Notes under the pieces: generated by a model
What the model saw: only the letters and a program-made list of their open reading frames with translations
Database searches by the model: none
Told to the model about the DNA's origin: nothing
Made by a program: the position numbers and the translations under genes
Source: Pseudomonadota bacterium
Lineage (GTDB): Bacteria; Pseudomonadota; Gammaproteobacteria; Steroidobacterales; Steroidobacteraceae
Direction of reading: 5' to 3'
NCBI GenBank assembly: GCA_025356075.1
Contig: JANXUT010000053.1
Span: 1 to 64,000 of the forward strand
DNA length: 64,000 bases
In this document: positions 7,881 through 15,565 of the stretch, in pieces
How positions within the stretch are numbered: the stretch's first letter is position 1
Layout: each line of letters begins with the position of its first letter

Positions 7881-9638
7881 TCATACGAACGCCTTGTACT
7901 TCTCGAGCCAGCGTACCGGTTTTGACAGCGCATCGCGACGGAACGGGTCGCCGAGCTCCTTGGTCACCATGAGCTCGATGACGGTCGTACGGCCCTCGCG
8001 CTGCGCGAGCGTCGCCGCCTTGAGCGCCGGTGCCACGTCCGCGAGCCGCTCGACGGTCACGCCTTCGCAGCCGAAGGCGCGCGCGACGCCCGCCCAGCTC
8101 GGGTTCTCGAGGTTGACGCCCTGGTAGCGGCGCGAGTAGAAATCGACGTGGTTCTTCTTCTCCGCTCCCCACTGCCCGTTGTTGAAGACGAGCACCGTTA
8201 CGCCGATCTTCTCGCGCGCACAGGTCAGGAGCTCGTTGAAGCTGATACCCCACGCGCCATCGCCCACGTAGGCGAACGCGGGCCGGTCCGGCGAGGCGAA
8301 CTTCGCGCCGCAGATGACCGGAAACGCATAGCCGCAGTTGCCGAAGCTCATCGCCGCGAACATCGAGCGGGGCGCGTCGAAGCGCAGGTAGGAATTCGCG
8401 ACCGAGCAGACGTTGCCGATATCGGTCGAGACCATCGCGCCCGGCGGCATCGCCTTCTCGAGTTCCCTCAGCATCTGCCGCGGGTGCATGTACTTGGAGT
8501 CCGCCGAGATCTCGACGGAGTAGGGGTCGCGCTCCTGGGTCCAGCCATCGAGCTCGGTTTCCCAGCCGCGCTTCTCGGCATTGATCCGCGCGATGCGGTC
8601 GCCGCGGTTGGCGGCGCAGGCGAGTGGCCGCCCCTTGAGCCGCTCGATGAGCGCGGCGGCGGCGGCGCGCGCATCGCCGTGGATGCCGACGCTGATGGGC
8701 TTTACGAGCCCGAGCATCCGGGGATCGGTGTCGATCTGGATGATCTTCGCCTGCTTCGGCCAGTAGTCGAGGCCGTGCTGCGGCAGCGTGCCGAAGGGCC
8801 CGAGCCGGGTGCCAAGCGCGACGACGACGTCGGCCTGCGCGATCAGCTTCATCGCCGCCTTCGAGCCCTGGTAGCCAAGGGGCCCGACCGAGAGGGCGTG
8901 CGAGGCCGGGAATGAGTCGTTGTGCAGGTAACTGTTGCAGACCGGTGCGCCGAGGAGCTCCGCCAGCGCGATCGCCTCGGCGGTGCCGCCCGACATGATC
9001 ACGCCGCCACCGGCAAGGATGACGGGGAACTCGGCCTTTGCGAGCGTCTCGGCCGCGGCGTCGAGCGCCGCCGAGTCGCCCGGGCCGTGGGCGATCCGCA
9101 TCGGCGCGCCGATCGTGACGTCGATCTCGCCGTAGAAGAAGTCGCGCGGGATGTTGAGCTGCGTCGGGCCCATCTCGAGCATCGCGCGGTCGAAGCAGCG
9201 CCCGGCGATCTCCGCCATGCGCTTCGGGTTGTTGACGTGCCCTTGGTACTTGGTGATCTTCGAGAAGATCGGCAACTGCTCGGTCTCCTGGAAGCCGCCG
9301 AGCCCGAGAGACATCGAGCCCGTCTCCGGCGTGATGAAGACGACCGGTGAGTGCGCCCAGTAGGCCGCGGCGACGCCAGTCACGAAGTTCGTCACGCCCG
9401 GCCCGTTCTGGGCGATGCAGACGCCATGGCGACCGGAGGCGCGCGCGTAGCCATCGGCCATGTGGATCGCGCCCTGCTCGTGGGCGACCGGGACGAACTC
9501 GATGCCCGCCGCCGGGAAGATATCGAGTGCATCCATGAACGCGGATCCGACGATCCCGAACACGTGGGTGACGCCGTTGACGGCGAGTGTTTCGACCAGG
9601 GCTTCGGACGGCCCCATCTTCTGCGACGACGGGCTCAC
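7881..9638 (-). CDS. xsc: Sulfoacetaldehyde acetyltransferase
   Basis: This 585-residue thiamine-diphosphate enzyme desulfonates sulfoacetaldehyde with phosphate, giving acetyl phosphate and sulfite. Xsc-type segments are visible: VAHEQGAIHMADGYARASGR with the ThDP Glu, IAQNGPGVTNFVT, AYWAHSPVVFITPE, LGLGGFQETEQLPIFSKITK, and MGPTQLNIPRDFFYGE. The C-terminal ThDP motif GDGAWGISFNE...NNGQWGAEK follows near residues 460-495. Start is a GTG at 9638, with AGGAG ten bases upstream; an ATG seven codons in is the alternative. It is divergent from the IclR gene. The permease and kinase follow it, matching a taurine or sulfoacetaldehyde dissimilation operon. Confidence 0.92.
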   Translation of the reverse strand: MSPSSQKMGPSEALVETLAVNGVTHVFGIVGSAFMDALDIFPAAGIEFVPVAHEQGAIHMADGYARASGRHGVCIAQNGPGVTNFVTGVAAAYWAHSPVVFITPETGSMSLGLGGFQETEQLPIFSKITKYQGHVNNPKRMAEIAGRCFDRAMLEMGPTQLNIPRDFFYGEIDVTIGAPMRIAHGPGDSAALDAAAETLAKAEFPVILAGGGVIMSGGTAEAIALAELLGAPVCNSYLHNDSFPASHALSVGPLGYQGSKAAMKLIAQADVVVALGTRLGPFGTLPQHGLDYWPKQAKIIQIDTDPRMLGLVKPISVGIHGDARAAAAALIERLKGRPLACAANRGDRIARINAEKRGWETELDGWTQERDPYSVEISADSKYMHPRQMLRELEKAMPPGAMVSTDIGNVCSVANSYLRFDAPRSMFAAMSFGNCGYAFPVICGAKFASPDRPAFAYVGDGAWGISFNELLTCAREKIGVTVLVFNNGQWGAEKKNHVDFYSRRYQGVNLENPSWAGVARAFGCEGVTVERLADVAPALKAATLAQREGRTTVIELMVTKELGDPFRRDALSKPVRWLEKYKAFV

Positions 9639-9659
9639 GGCAGGCCGACTCCTAGATAA

Positions 9660-9694
9660 GTCTCGTTTATAGAGACGATACGTCTTGTTTCTAG
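9660..9694. promoter_or_regulatory. Candidate IclR operator in the xsc/iclR divergent region
   Basis: An AT-rich island holds two near-identical direct repeats, GTCTCGTTTATAG (9660-9672) and GTCTTGTTTCTAG (9682-9694). They match at 11 of 13 positions and are 22 bases apart, two helical turns. Overlapping inverted repeats are also present: GTCTC-N7-GAGAC (9660-9676) and AGACG-ATA-CGTCT (9673-9685). A TATACT box for the iclR side follows at 9698-9703. The site lies between the divergent xsc and regulator genes, so it is the natural place for the IclR protein to bind and control both. Confidence 0.55.
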
Positions 9695-9779
9695 GCTATA
9701 CTAGGCCCCGCTCCGCAGTGATAGCAAGTCTCGGTCCGTCCGAGGCGTGCGCGGCTGCCGGATCGAACCAGGGGGTCGC

Positions 9780-10580
9780 GTGGCGAGCAGTCGGGTGGTG
9801 CCGATGACGGCCGGGCCGAGCGAGATCGCGGGCGAAACGTCCTCGACGTTGAAGGCATTCGCCGTGCTCGAGGTCCTCGTGCGCGCCGGTCGCGCGGTGA
9901 CACTCGCGCAGCTGATCCAGGCCACCGACCTGCCGAAGCCAACGCTCCACCGGACTCTGACGCTGTTCGAGGAGGCCGGCATCCTCGGTCGCGAGCCGGG
10001 CGGGCGCGCCTACATCATCGGGGAGCGCCTCTCGCGCTTCGGCCTCGACGTGCTAAGGAACGAAGGCGCCGCTACCGAACGGCGGACGATCCTGAATCGC
10101 CTCGTGCGCGAACTCGGCGAGAGCTGCAACCTCGCCGTGCTCTACAAGGGCGCGGTCATCTACCTGGACCGGGTCGAAGCCGACTGGCCGCTGCGGCTGC
10201 AGCTTCCGGTCGGCGGCGTCGCGCTTCCCCCCCACTGCTGCGCGAGCGGCAAGCTGCTCCTCGCCTACCTGCCCGCGGAAGAGCGCAACCGCCTGGTGGA
10301 GCTCATGGCGCTCGAGAGCTTCACGTCCCGCACGATCACCGACCGGGGCGCCCTCGGCGCGGAACTTGCGCGGGTCGTCGCGAGCGGTTACGCGGTCGAC
10401 GACGAGGAGTACGTGCTCGGCGTCGCGTGCGTCGCGGTGCCCATCCGGAACCCGCACGGCGATGTCATTGCATCCGTCGCCGTGCAGGGCGCCACCGCGC
10501 GCCTGCCGCTTGAGCGCGCAATCGAGTTCGTGCCGCAACTCAAGGCGGCTGCGTCCAGAATCGGATCCACGTTCGGCTGA
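9780..10580 (+). CDS. IclR-family transcriptional regulator
   Basis: The protein has an N-terminal winged helix-turn-helix (ETSSTLKAFAVLEVLVRAG, then LPKPTLHRTLTLFEEAGIL as recognition helix). The IclR effector-binding domain follows (LNRLVRELGESCNLAVLY, CASGKLLLAYLP, VDDEEYVLGVACVAVPI). I start it at the GTG at 9780, five bases after AGGGGG; an ATG at 9804 and a GTG at 9747 are in frame too. It stands between the divergent xsc operon and the aminotransferase gene, 62 bases before the latter. It most likely senses a sulfonate or its aldehyde and controls both arms. Confidence 0.88.
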   Translation: MASSRVVPMTAGPSEIAGETSSTLKAFAVLEVLVRAGRAVTLAQLIQATDLPKPTLHRTLTLFEEAGILGREPGGRAYIIGERLSRFGLDVLRNEGAATERRTILNRLVRELGESCNLAVLYKGAVIYLDRVEADWPLRLQLPVGGVALPPHCCASGKLLLAYLPAEERNRLVELMALESFTSRTITDRGALGAELARVVASGYAVDDEEYVLGVACVAVPIRNPHGDVIASVAVQGATARLPLERAIEFVPQLKAAASRIGSTFG

Positions 10581-10642
10581 TGGCTTGCAGTTCGCGCCGC
10601 TAGCTTGGGCGCCACGGGTGACGGGACACACGGAGACCGCAA

Positions 10643-11953
10643 ATGAATGTCGCACTGGAATCGCTCGAGCAGCACTGGCTTCCGTTCACGAACAATCGCG
10701 AGTTCAAGCGCGAGCCGCGCCTGTTCGTGCGCGCGAGCGGCATGCACTACTGGAGCCAGACTGGCCAGAAGATTCTCGACGGCAGCTCAGGGCTGTTCAC
10801 GACCGCTGCCGGGCACTGTCGCCCGGAGATCGCGAAGGCGGTCGGCGAGCAGCTCGGCACGCTCGACTTCACGCCATCGTTCATGCGCGGCCACCCGGGG
10901 GCGTTCGCGCTCGCCAATGCCGTGGCGCGGCTGACGCCGAAGGACCTGAATCGCGTCTTCTTCTGCAACTCAGGCTCCGAGGCGGTCGACACGGCGATCA
11001 AGATCGCATTTGCCTACCACCTCGCGCGCAAGGAAGGCCAGCGCACCTACCTCGTGTCCCGCGAGCGCGCGTATCACGGCGTGAACATGGGCGGCACGGC
11101 GCTCTCCGGCATGGTCAAGAACCGCGAGGCGTTCGGCGCCGTGATGCCGGGAGTCCTGCACCTGCGTCACACGCTGTTGCCCGAGAATCGCCTGAGCCGC
11201 GGCATGGGCGCGCGCGGGGTGGAGCTCGCCGATGACCTGCAGCGATTCGTGCAGCTCGTTGGCGAGAAGCGCATCGCCGCCGTGTTCGTCGAGCCTATCG
11301 CGGGGTCGACGGGCGTGCTCGTTCCGCCGCGCGGCTACCTCGAGCGGATCCGCGAGATCTGCGATCGCTACGGTATCCTGCTCGTGTTTGACGAGGTCAT
11401 CTGCGGCTTCGGCCGCACCGGCGCCCCGTTCGCCGCGGAGTCCTTCGGCGTGACGCCCGACCTCATCACGATGGCGAAGGCGCTCACCAACGGCGCCCAG
11501 CCGATGGGCGCGGTCGCCGTCCGGGAGGGGATCTACCAAACCATCGTCGACGGCGCACCGGACGGCGCGACGGAATTCTTCCACGGCTACACGTACTCGG
11601 CGCATCCGGCGGCTTGCGCGGCGGGACTCGCGACCCTCAAGATCTACGAGACCGAAGGCCTGTTCGCGCGCGGCCGGGAGCTCTCGCCGTATTTCCAGGA
11701 TGCGATGTTCGGGCTTCAGGACCTGCCGGCGGTCGCCGACGTGCGCGGCTTTGGGATGCTTGCCGGGGTCGAGGTCAAGCCCGGCACGGCGCCGGGCGCG
11801 CGGGGCGCGGAGCTGCAGGCCAAGCTCTTCGACCGCGGCCTGCACGTGAAGACGACGGGCGATGTCGCGATCATCGCGCCGGCATTCATCGCGAGCAAAG
11901 AGGACATCGATGAGATCGCGGCGATTCTGCGCGAGGCGATCGCCGCGTATTGA
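10643..11953 (+). CDS. Class III omega-amino-acid:pyruvate aminotransferase, probably taurine-directed
   Basis: This is a 436-residue PLP enzyme of the class III fold. Visible are the opening HWLPFTNNREFK, shared with beta-alanine/omega-amino-acid:pyruvate transaminases; NSGSEAVDTAIK (PLP phosphate); RAYHGVN; LVFDEVICGFGRTG (PLP-ring Asp); and ITMAKALTNGAQPMGAV, whose Lys forms the Schiff base. Close relatives act on beta-alanine, GABA or taurine. Because sulfoacetaldehyde acetyltransferase is adjacent, I infer taurine (or hypotaurine) plus pyruvate to sulfoacetaldehyde plus alanine, the Tpa reaction. The sequence alone does not separate these substrates. ATG start with GGAG upstream; co-directional with iclR. 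Confidence 0.85.
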   Translation: MNVALESLEQHWLPFTNNREFKREPRLFVRASGMHYWSQTGQKILDGSSGLFTTAAGHCRPEIAKAVGEQLGTLDFTPSFMRGHPGAFALANAVARLTPKDLNRVFFCNSGSEAVDTAIKIAFAYHLARKEGQRTYLVSRERAYHGVNMGGTALSGMVKNREAFGAVMPGVLHLRHTLLPENRLSRGMGARGVELADDLQRFVQLVGEKRIAAVFVEPIAGSTGVLVPPRGYLERIREICDRYGILLVFDEVICGFGRTGAPFAAESFGVTPDLITMAKALTNGAQPMGAVAVREGIYQTIVDGAPDGATEFFHGYTYSAHPAACAAGLATLKIYETEGLFARGRELSPYFQDAMFGLQDLPAVADVRGFGMLAGVEVKPGTAPGARGAELQAKLFDRGLHVKTTGDVAIIAPAFIASKEDIDEIAAILREAIAAY

Positions 11954-12000
11954 TGGGGCGGCGCGGCCAGGCTGATTCACGCGATGATGGGAGAATAGAG

Positions 12001-13689
12001 ATGATCAATGCACCAGGGGTGCTGCGGACCGCGCGGCAGGCGGCCTGCGGCTTGCTGCTACTGTGCGGCGGGCAGGCCCTCGCGGCGTCGCCGGCGGCAA
12101 CCACCGCGCCCGCCGATGCCCCAGCCGCGGGCTACGCGAGCCTGCTTGCGCTCTACGCCGACTGGCAGCACTTCGCGCCGCCGCCGCGCGCGCGCGGCGT
12201 GCCCGACTACTCGGCGGAGGCGATGCAGGGCAAGGCAGCAGGCCTGAAGCGGATGCAGGCGCGGCTCGGCGCGATCCGGCCGGCGGGCTGGCCGGTCGCC
12301 GAGCAGGTCGACTACGAACTCCTGCGCGCCGAGATGAACGGTCTCGATTTCAACCTGCGCGTGCTCAAGCCATGGGCGCGTGACCCGGCCTTCTATGCGA
12401 CGCTCGAGACCGAGGAGAGCGACACGCCGGCGCACGAGGCGCCAACCAGCGATGCGCTCGTTGAACTCTGGCAGTACTCATTCCCGCTGACGCCGGCGGC
12501 GCAGCAGAAGCTCGCAGACGAACTGCGTGGCGTCGCGCCGTTCCTCACGCAGGCGCGGGGCAACCTCACCGGCAACGCCCGCGACCTCTGGCACGCAGGC
12601 ATCGGCACGGTCCACGCCCAGGCCGAGAACTTGCGTGAACTTGAGCGGCGAATCGCGACACCGGCGCCAAGCGCCGAACTCCTCGAGGCGCTGCACGCGG
12701 CCGAGGCCGCGACTGATCAGTTCGCCCGCTGGCTCGAGCGCGAGGCACCCTCGAAGACGGGGCCATCGGGCGTCGGCAAGGCGAACTACACGTGGAACCT
12801 GAAGCACGTGCATCTCGTGCCGCTGTCGTGGGACGAGGAGGTCGTGCTGTTGAAGCGCGAACTCGCGCGGGCCCACGCGGCGCTGCGCTTCGAGGAGCAA
12901 AGGAATCGCGCCCTGCCCGCGCTCGTGCCGATCGCGACCGCGCAGGAATATGAGCGGCGCGCCAACGACGCCGTTACCCGCTACATCGCCTTCCTGCGCG
13001 AGCGCGACGTACTCGAGGTTCGCGACTTCCATGATCCGGCCATGCGCGTTCGCATCGGCCACTTCGTGCCGGAGGACAAGCGCAACTTCTTCCTGATCGT
13101 GAGCCACCACGAGCCGCTGGCGCTGTTCACGCATTTCTATCACTGGTTCGACCACGCCTACATGCAGTACCAGCCGAGCGCGAGCGCGCTCAGGCGCGAG
13201 CCCTTGCCGTACAACATCTGGGACAACCGCTCGGAGGGGATGGCGACCGCGGTCGAGGAACTGATGATGGACGCGGGGCTCTACGAGGAGAACCCGCGCG
13301 CGCGCGAGCTTGTCTGGATCATGCTCGCGCAGCGTTGCGCTCGCGGGCTTGCCTCGCTCTATTCACAGGCCAACATTTTCGACTTGCAGCAGGCTAAGGC
13401 GTTCCAGGTGCGCTGGACACCGCGCGGCTGGATGCGCCCCGACCTCGACCTGCTCGGCTTCGAGCAGCAGCTCTACCTGCGCCAGCCCGGCTACGGCACG
13501 AGCTACGTGACCGGCAAGTATCTGATCGACGAGCTGATCAAGGACCGCTCGGCAGAGCTCGGCAAGGAGTTCTCGACCCGGCGGTTCTTCGCCGAGTTCA
13601 ACGGCGCGGGCGTGATACCCGTGTCGCTGATCCGGTGGGAATTGACGGGGCAGGACGAGGCGATCCGCTCGATCATCGCGAGCCCGTGA
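12001..13689 (+). CDS. Exported DUF885-family protein without the HExxPGH motif
   Basis: Started at the ATG at 12001 (GGGAGA upstream), the 562-residue protein begins with a signal peptide (LLLLCGGQALAAS). DUF885 proteins are helical putative zinc peptidases with HExxPGH and a downstream Glu in EGWAxYxEEL. Here the downstream part is kept (SEGMATAVEELMMDAGLYE), but the expected HExxPGH position reads SHHEPLALFTHFYHWFDH. It may be a different metal arrangement or a non-catalytic member. It lies 47 bases after the aminotransferase, so co-transcription with it is possible. A second, canonical DUF885 protein lies 2 kb downstream. Confidence 0.75.
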   Translation: MINAPGVLRTARQAACGLLLLCGGQALAASPAATTAPADAPAAGYASLLALYADWQHFAPPPRARGVPDYSAEAMQGKAAGLKRMQARLGAIRPAGWPVAEQVDYELLRAEMNGLDFNLRVLKPWARDPAFYATLETEESDTPAHEAPTSDALVELWQYSFPLTPAAQQKLADELRGVAPFLTQARGNLTGNARDLWHAGIGTVHAQAENLRELERRIATPAPSAELLEALHAAEAATDQFARWLEREAPSKTGPSGVGKANYTWNLKHVHLVPLSWDEEVVLLKRELARAHAALRFEEQRNRALPALVPIATAQEYERRANDAVTRYIAFLRERDVLEVRDFHDPAMRVRIGHFVPEDKRNFFLIVSHHEPLALFTHFYHWFDHAYMQYQPSASALRREPLPYNIWDNRSEGMATAVEELMMDAGLYEENPRARELVWIMLAQRCARGLASLYSQANIFDLQQAKAFQVRWTPRGWMRPDLDLLGFEQQLYLRQPGYGTSYVTGKYLIDELIKDRSAELGKEFSTRRFFAEFNGAGVIPVSLIRWELTGQDEAIRSIIASP

Positions 13690-13721
13690 CCGAACGGCGC
13701 CCGCAGGCGCCCGCGAGCTTT

Positions 13722-13759
13722 CACCCGCGTGACGACCGGCCGATGCCGGTCGTCGGGTG
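13722..13759. terminator. Probable bidirectional terminator hairpin
   Basis: GACGACCGGC (13731-13740), a CGAT loop, then GCCGGTCGTC (13745-13754) make a perfect 10-bp stem. It is extended by CACCC/GGGTG across a four-base bulge. It lies in the 73-base gap between two converging genes, but has no strong T-run. Confidence 0.5.
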
Positions 13760-13762
13760 GCT

Positions 13763-15064
13763 TCAGGGCATGTCCTGCAGTGCCCCGAACGTGCCGGCCG
13801 CCGTCGCGCTCTGCAGCAGCACGCCCGGGTGGGTCGTCACGACGTTGCCGACGGTCGGATTCGTGACGCCGTTGCTGACGACGATGTCGAGGTGGCCATC
13901 GCCGTTGACGTCCGCGACCGCAACCTGGTTGGCGCTGGGCGCCGGATAGACGGTCGCCGGCAGGAACTTGCCCGGATTGGCCGGATCGTGCAGCAGCACC
14001 GTCACCGACTCGCGTTCACCGATGACGATGTCGAGCTTGCCGGTGCCCGCAAGGTCCGCGAGCACGATCGACTGCACGATGTCCGTCATCGCGATCGGAT
14101 AGGAGACCGCGGCCAGGAAAGTGCCGTGGTTGGCCGGGTCCTGCAGCAGCACGTTCACCGTCGGCGCCGAGCCGCCGGTCGGACCCGGGTCGGTGATGAC
14201 GAGGTCGTTCAGGCCGTCGCCATCGACGTCGGCGATCGCTATGACGTTCGCGCCCTGCAGGTTCTGGTTGGCGGTCTGCGTGAATACGCCGACCGGCGTC
14301 GCATAGGTGGTCGAGTTCGCGGCACCCGTGTGCAGCAGCAGCTTGACGCCGACATTGTCGGTCAGCGCAACGTCCGCCGCGCCGTCGCCGTTGAGATCGC
14401 CGACCGCGACCCAGTTTGCGCCGCCCGGGTAGAGGGCGACGGGCGCCGCGAACGTGCCGGGCGAAGTCTGCACGAACAGCGACACGTTGTAGTCGGCCGA
14501 GACGAGGTCGAGCAGGCCGTCGCCCGTCATGTCGCCGAGCGCGACCTGGGAGGCGCCCGCGCTCATGAGCACGAGCGGGGAATTGAACGTGCCGGGGCTC
14601 TGGACGTTGTTGAAGAAGACCGACAGCGTGCCGTCGTCGAAGCTCGCCGTGACGATGTCCGGCGCGCCGTCGCCATTGACGTCCGCGGCGGCGACATAGA
14701 GGGGGTCGGTGCCGGCGGCCGAGAGGGTGGGCGTCGCGAATGCGCCGGCGCCGGTCGACAGGTAGCTCTTGATGTTGGAGGCGCCCGGCGCCTCGAGCGG
14801 GAACACGGTGCTGAGCTGGACGACGTCGGCGAACCCGTCGCCGTTGAAGTCAGCGCTGACGACGCCGTAGGAGAACTCGTAGGGAGTCCCCGAGAAGCAC
14901 GAGTAGCACTGGTTGCCGTAGCCGTAGCCGTTGCCGTAGCCGTTGTCACAGCTCGCGAGCAGGAGCGACACCGCAACGCCGGCACCGATCGGCCACGCGC
15001 GCTGCACGCGGCGGGGCAAGCGGCGCAGCGCTTGGGCCATCGACGGGCGAGATGAGTACGACAT
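13763..15064 (-). CDS. FG-GAP/VCBS-repeat lipoprotein
   Basis: The protein (433 residues from the ATG at 15064, with AGGAG seven bases upstream) has a lipobox LLASC at about residues 36-40. A Gly/Tyr/Asn-rich linker (NGYGNGYGYGN) follows. Then come about seven FG-GAP/VCBS repeats with the calcium-loop pattern DVNGDGxxDIV, DLNGDGAADV and so on, predicted to fold as a beta-propeller. The residue after the lipid Cys is Asp, which in enterobacteria keeps lipoproteins in the inner membrane. FG-GAP proteins bind ligands or other proteins at the surface; no specific partner is apparent. It is convergent with the first DUF885 gene and divergent from the second. Confidence 0.85.
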   Translation of the reverse strand: MSYSSRPSMAQALRRLPRRVQRAWPIGAGVAVSLLLASCDNGYGNGYGYGNQCYSCFSGTPYEFSYGVVSADFNGDGFADVVQLSTVFPLEAPGASNIKSYLSTGAGAFATPTLSAAGTDPLYVAAADVNGDGAPDIVTASFDDGTLSVFFNNVQSPGTFNSPLVLMSAGASQVALGDMTGDGLLDLVSADYNVSLFVQTSPGTFAAPVALYPGGANWVAVGDLNGDGAADVALTDNVGVKLLLHTGAANSTTYATPVGVFTQTANQNLQGANVIAIADVDGDGLNDLVITDPGPTGGSAPTVNVLLQDPANHGTFLAAVSYPIAMTDIVQSIVLADLAGTGKLDIVIGERESVTVLLHDPANPGKFLPATVYPAPSANQVAVADVNGDGHLDIVVSNGVTNPTVGNVVTTHPGVLLQSATAAGTFGALQDMP

Positions 15065-15565
15065 GAGTTTCTCCTCCCAATACACCTGGACGATCCGTCC
15101 GCTGTGCCAGCGGCACTGTCGATGACGGTCGTGGCGGAAGTGTCGCGTGCCGCGGGAATTCGCGCGGCGTCGTGGTTAACGCTTTGCCGCTCTCGCAATT
15201 CCCGGCCGCGCCCGCCCGTTCCGATCGACCGACCAACATACTTTCAACGGTGCAGCCCGCGCGAAGTTGACCGGCGCGCGCCAAGCCGCTGCGCGCCGGG
15301 CGCCGAAATGTGCCGCGGTTGTCTAGCGCCTTGATTGCACTATCAATACTCACCAGACGCGAGCAGCATCATCGCGCCGTCGCGAGGCGTTCGCGCACGC
15401 TAAACTGTCTGCGAGCGGCGACAGGCGCGTGCTTCAGCAAACTTAGGCTCGAGCTGACGTGGAGCTGAATCGATGTGCGAGCCGAAACGGCGACTGCGAA
15501 GGGCCGCCGCCGGAGGTTGTGGCGCCTTGCGGCGTAGCCACGTAACCACACTCAGGAGATCGCGA
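15065..15565. other. 501-base divergent intergenic region
   Basis: No convincing gene lies here. It separates the FG-GAP gene (minus) from the second DUF885 gene (plus) and must hold both promoters. I see a GC-rich hairpin with perfect 9-bp arms CCGGCGCGC (15271-15279) and GCGCGCCGG (15291-15299). An inverted repeat TTGAT-N6-ATCAA (15331-15346) could be an operator. No sigma-70 pair stood out. CAGGAGA just before 15566 is the ribosome site of the DUF885 gene. Confidence 0.55.

Noticed and set aside
13757-15055. 432-codon open frame opposite the FG-GAP gene
   Set aside because: Its repeating text mirrors the repeats of the real gene in antisense. It has no start signal or motifs.
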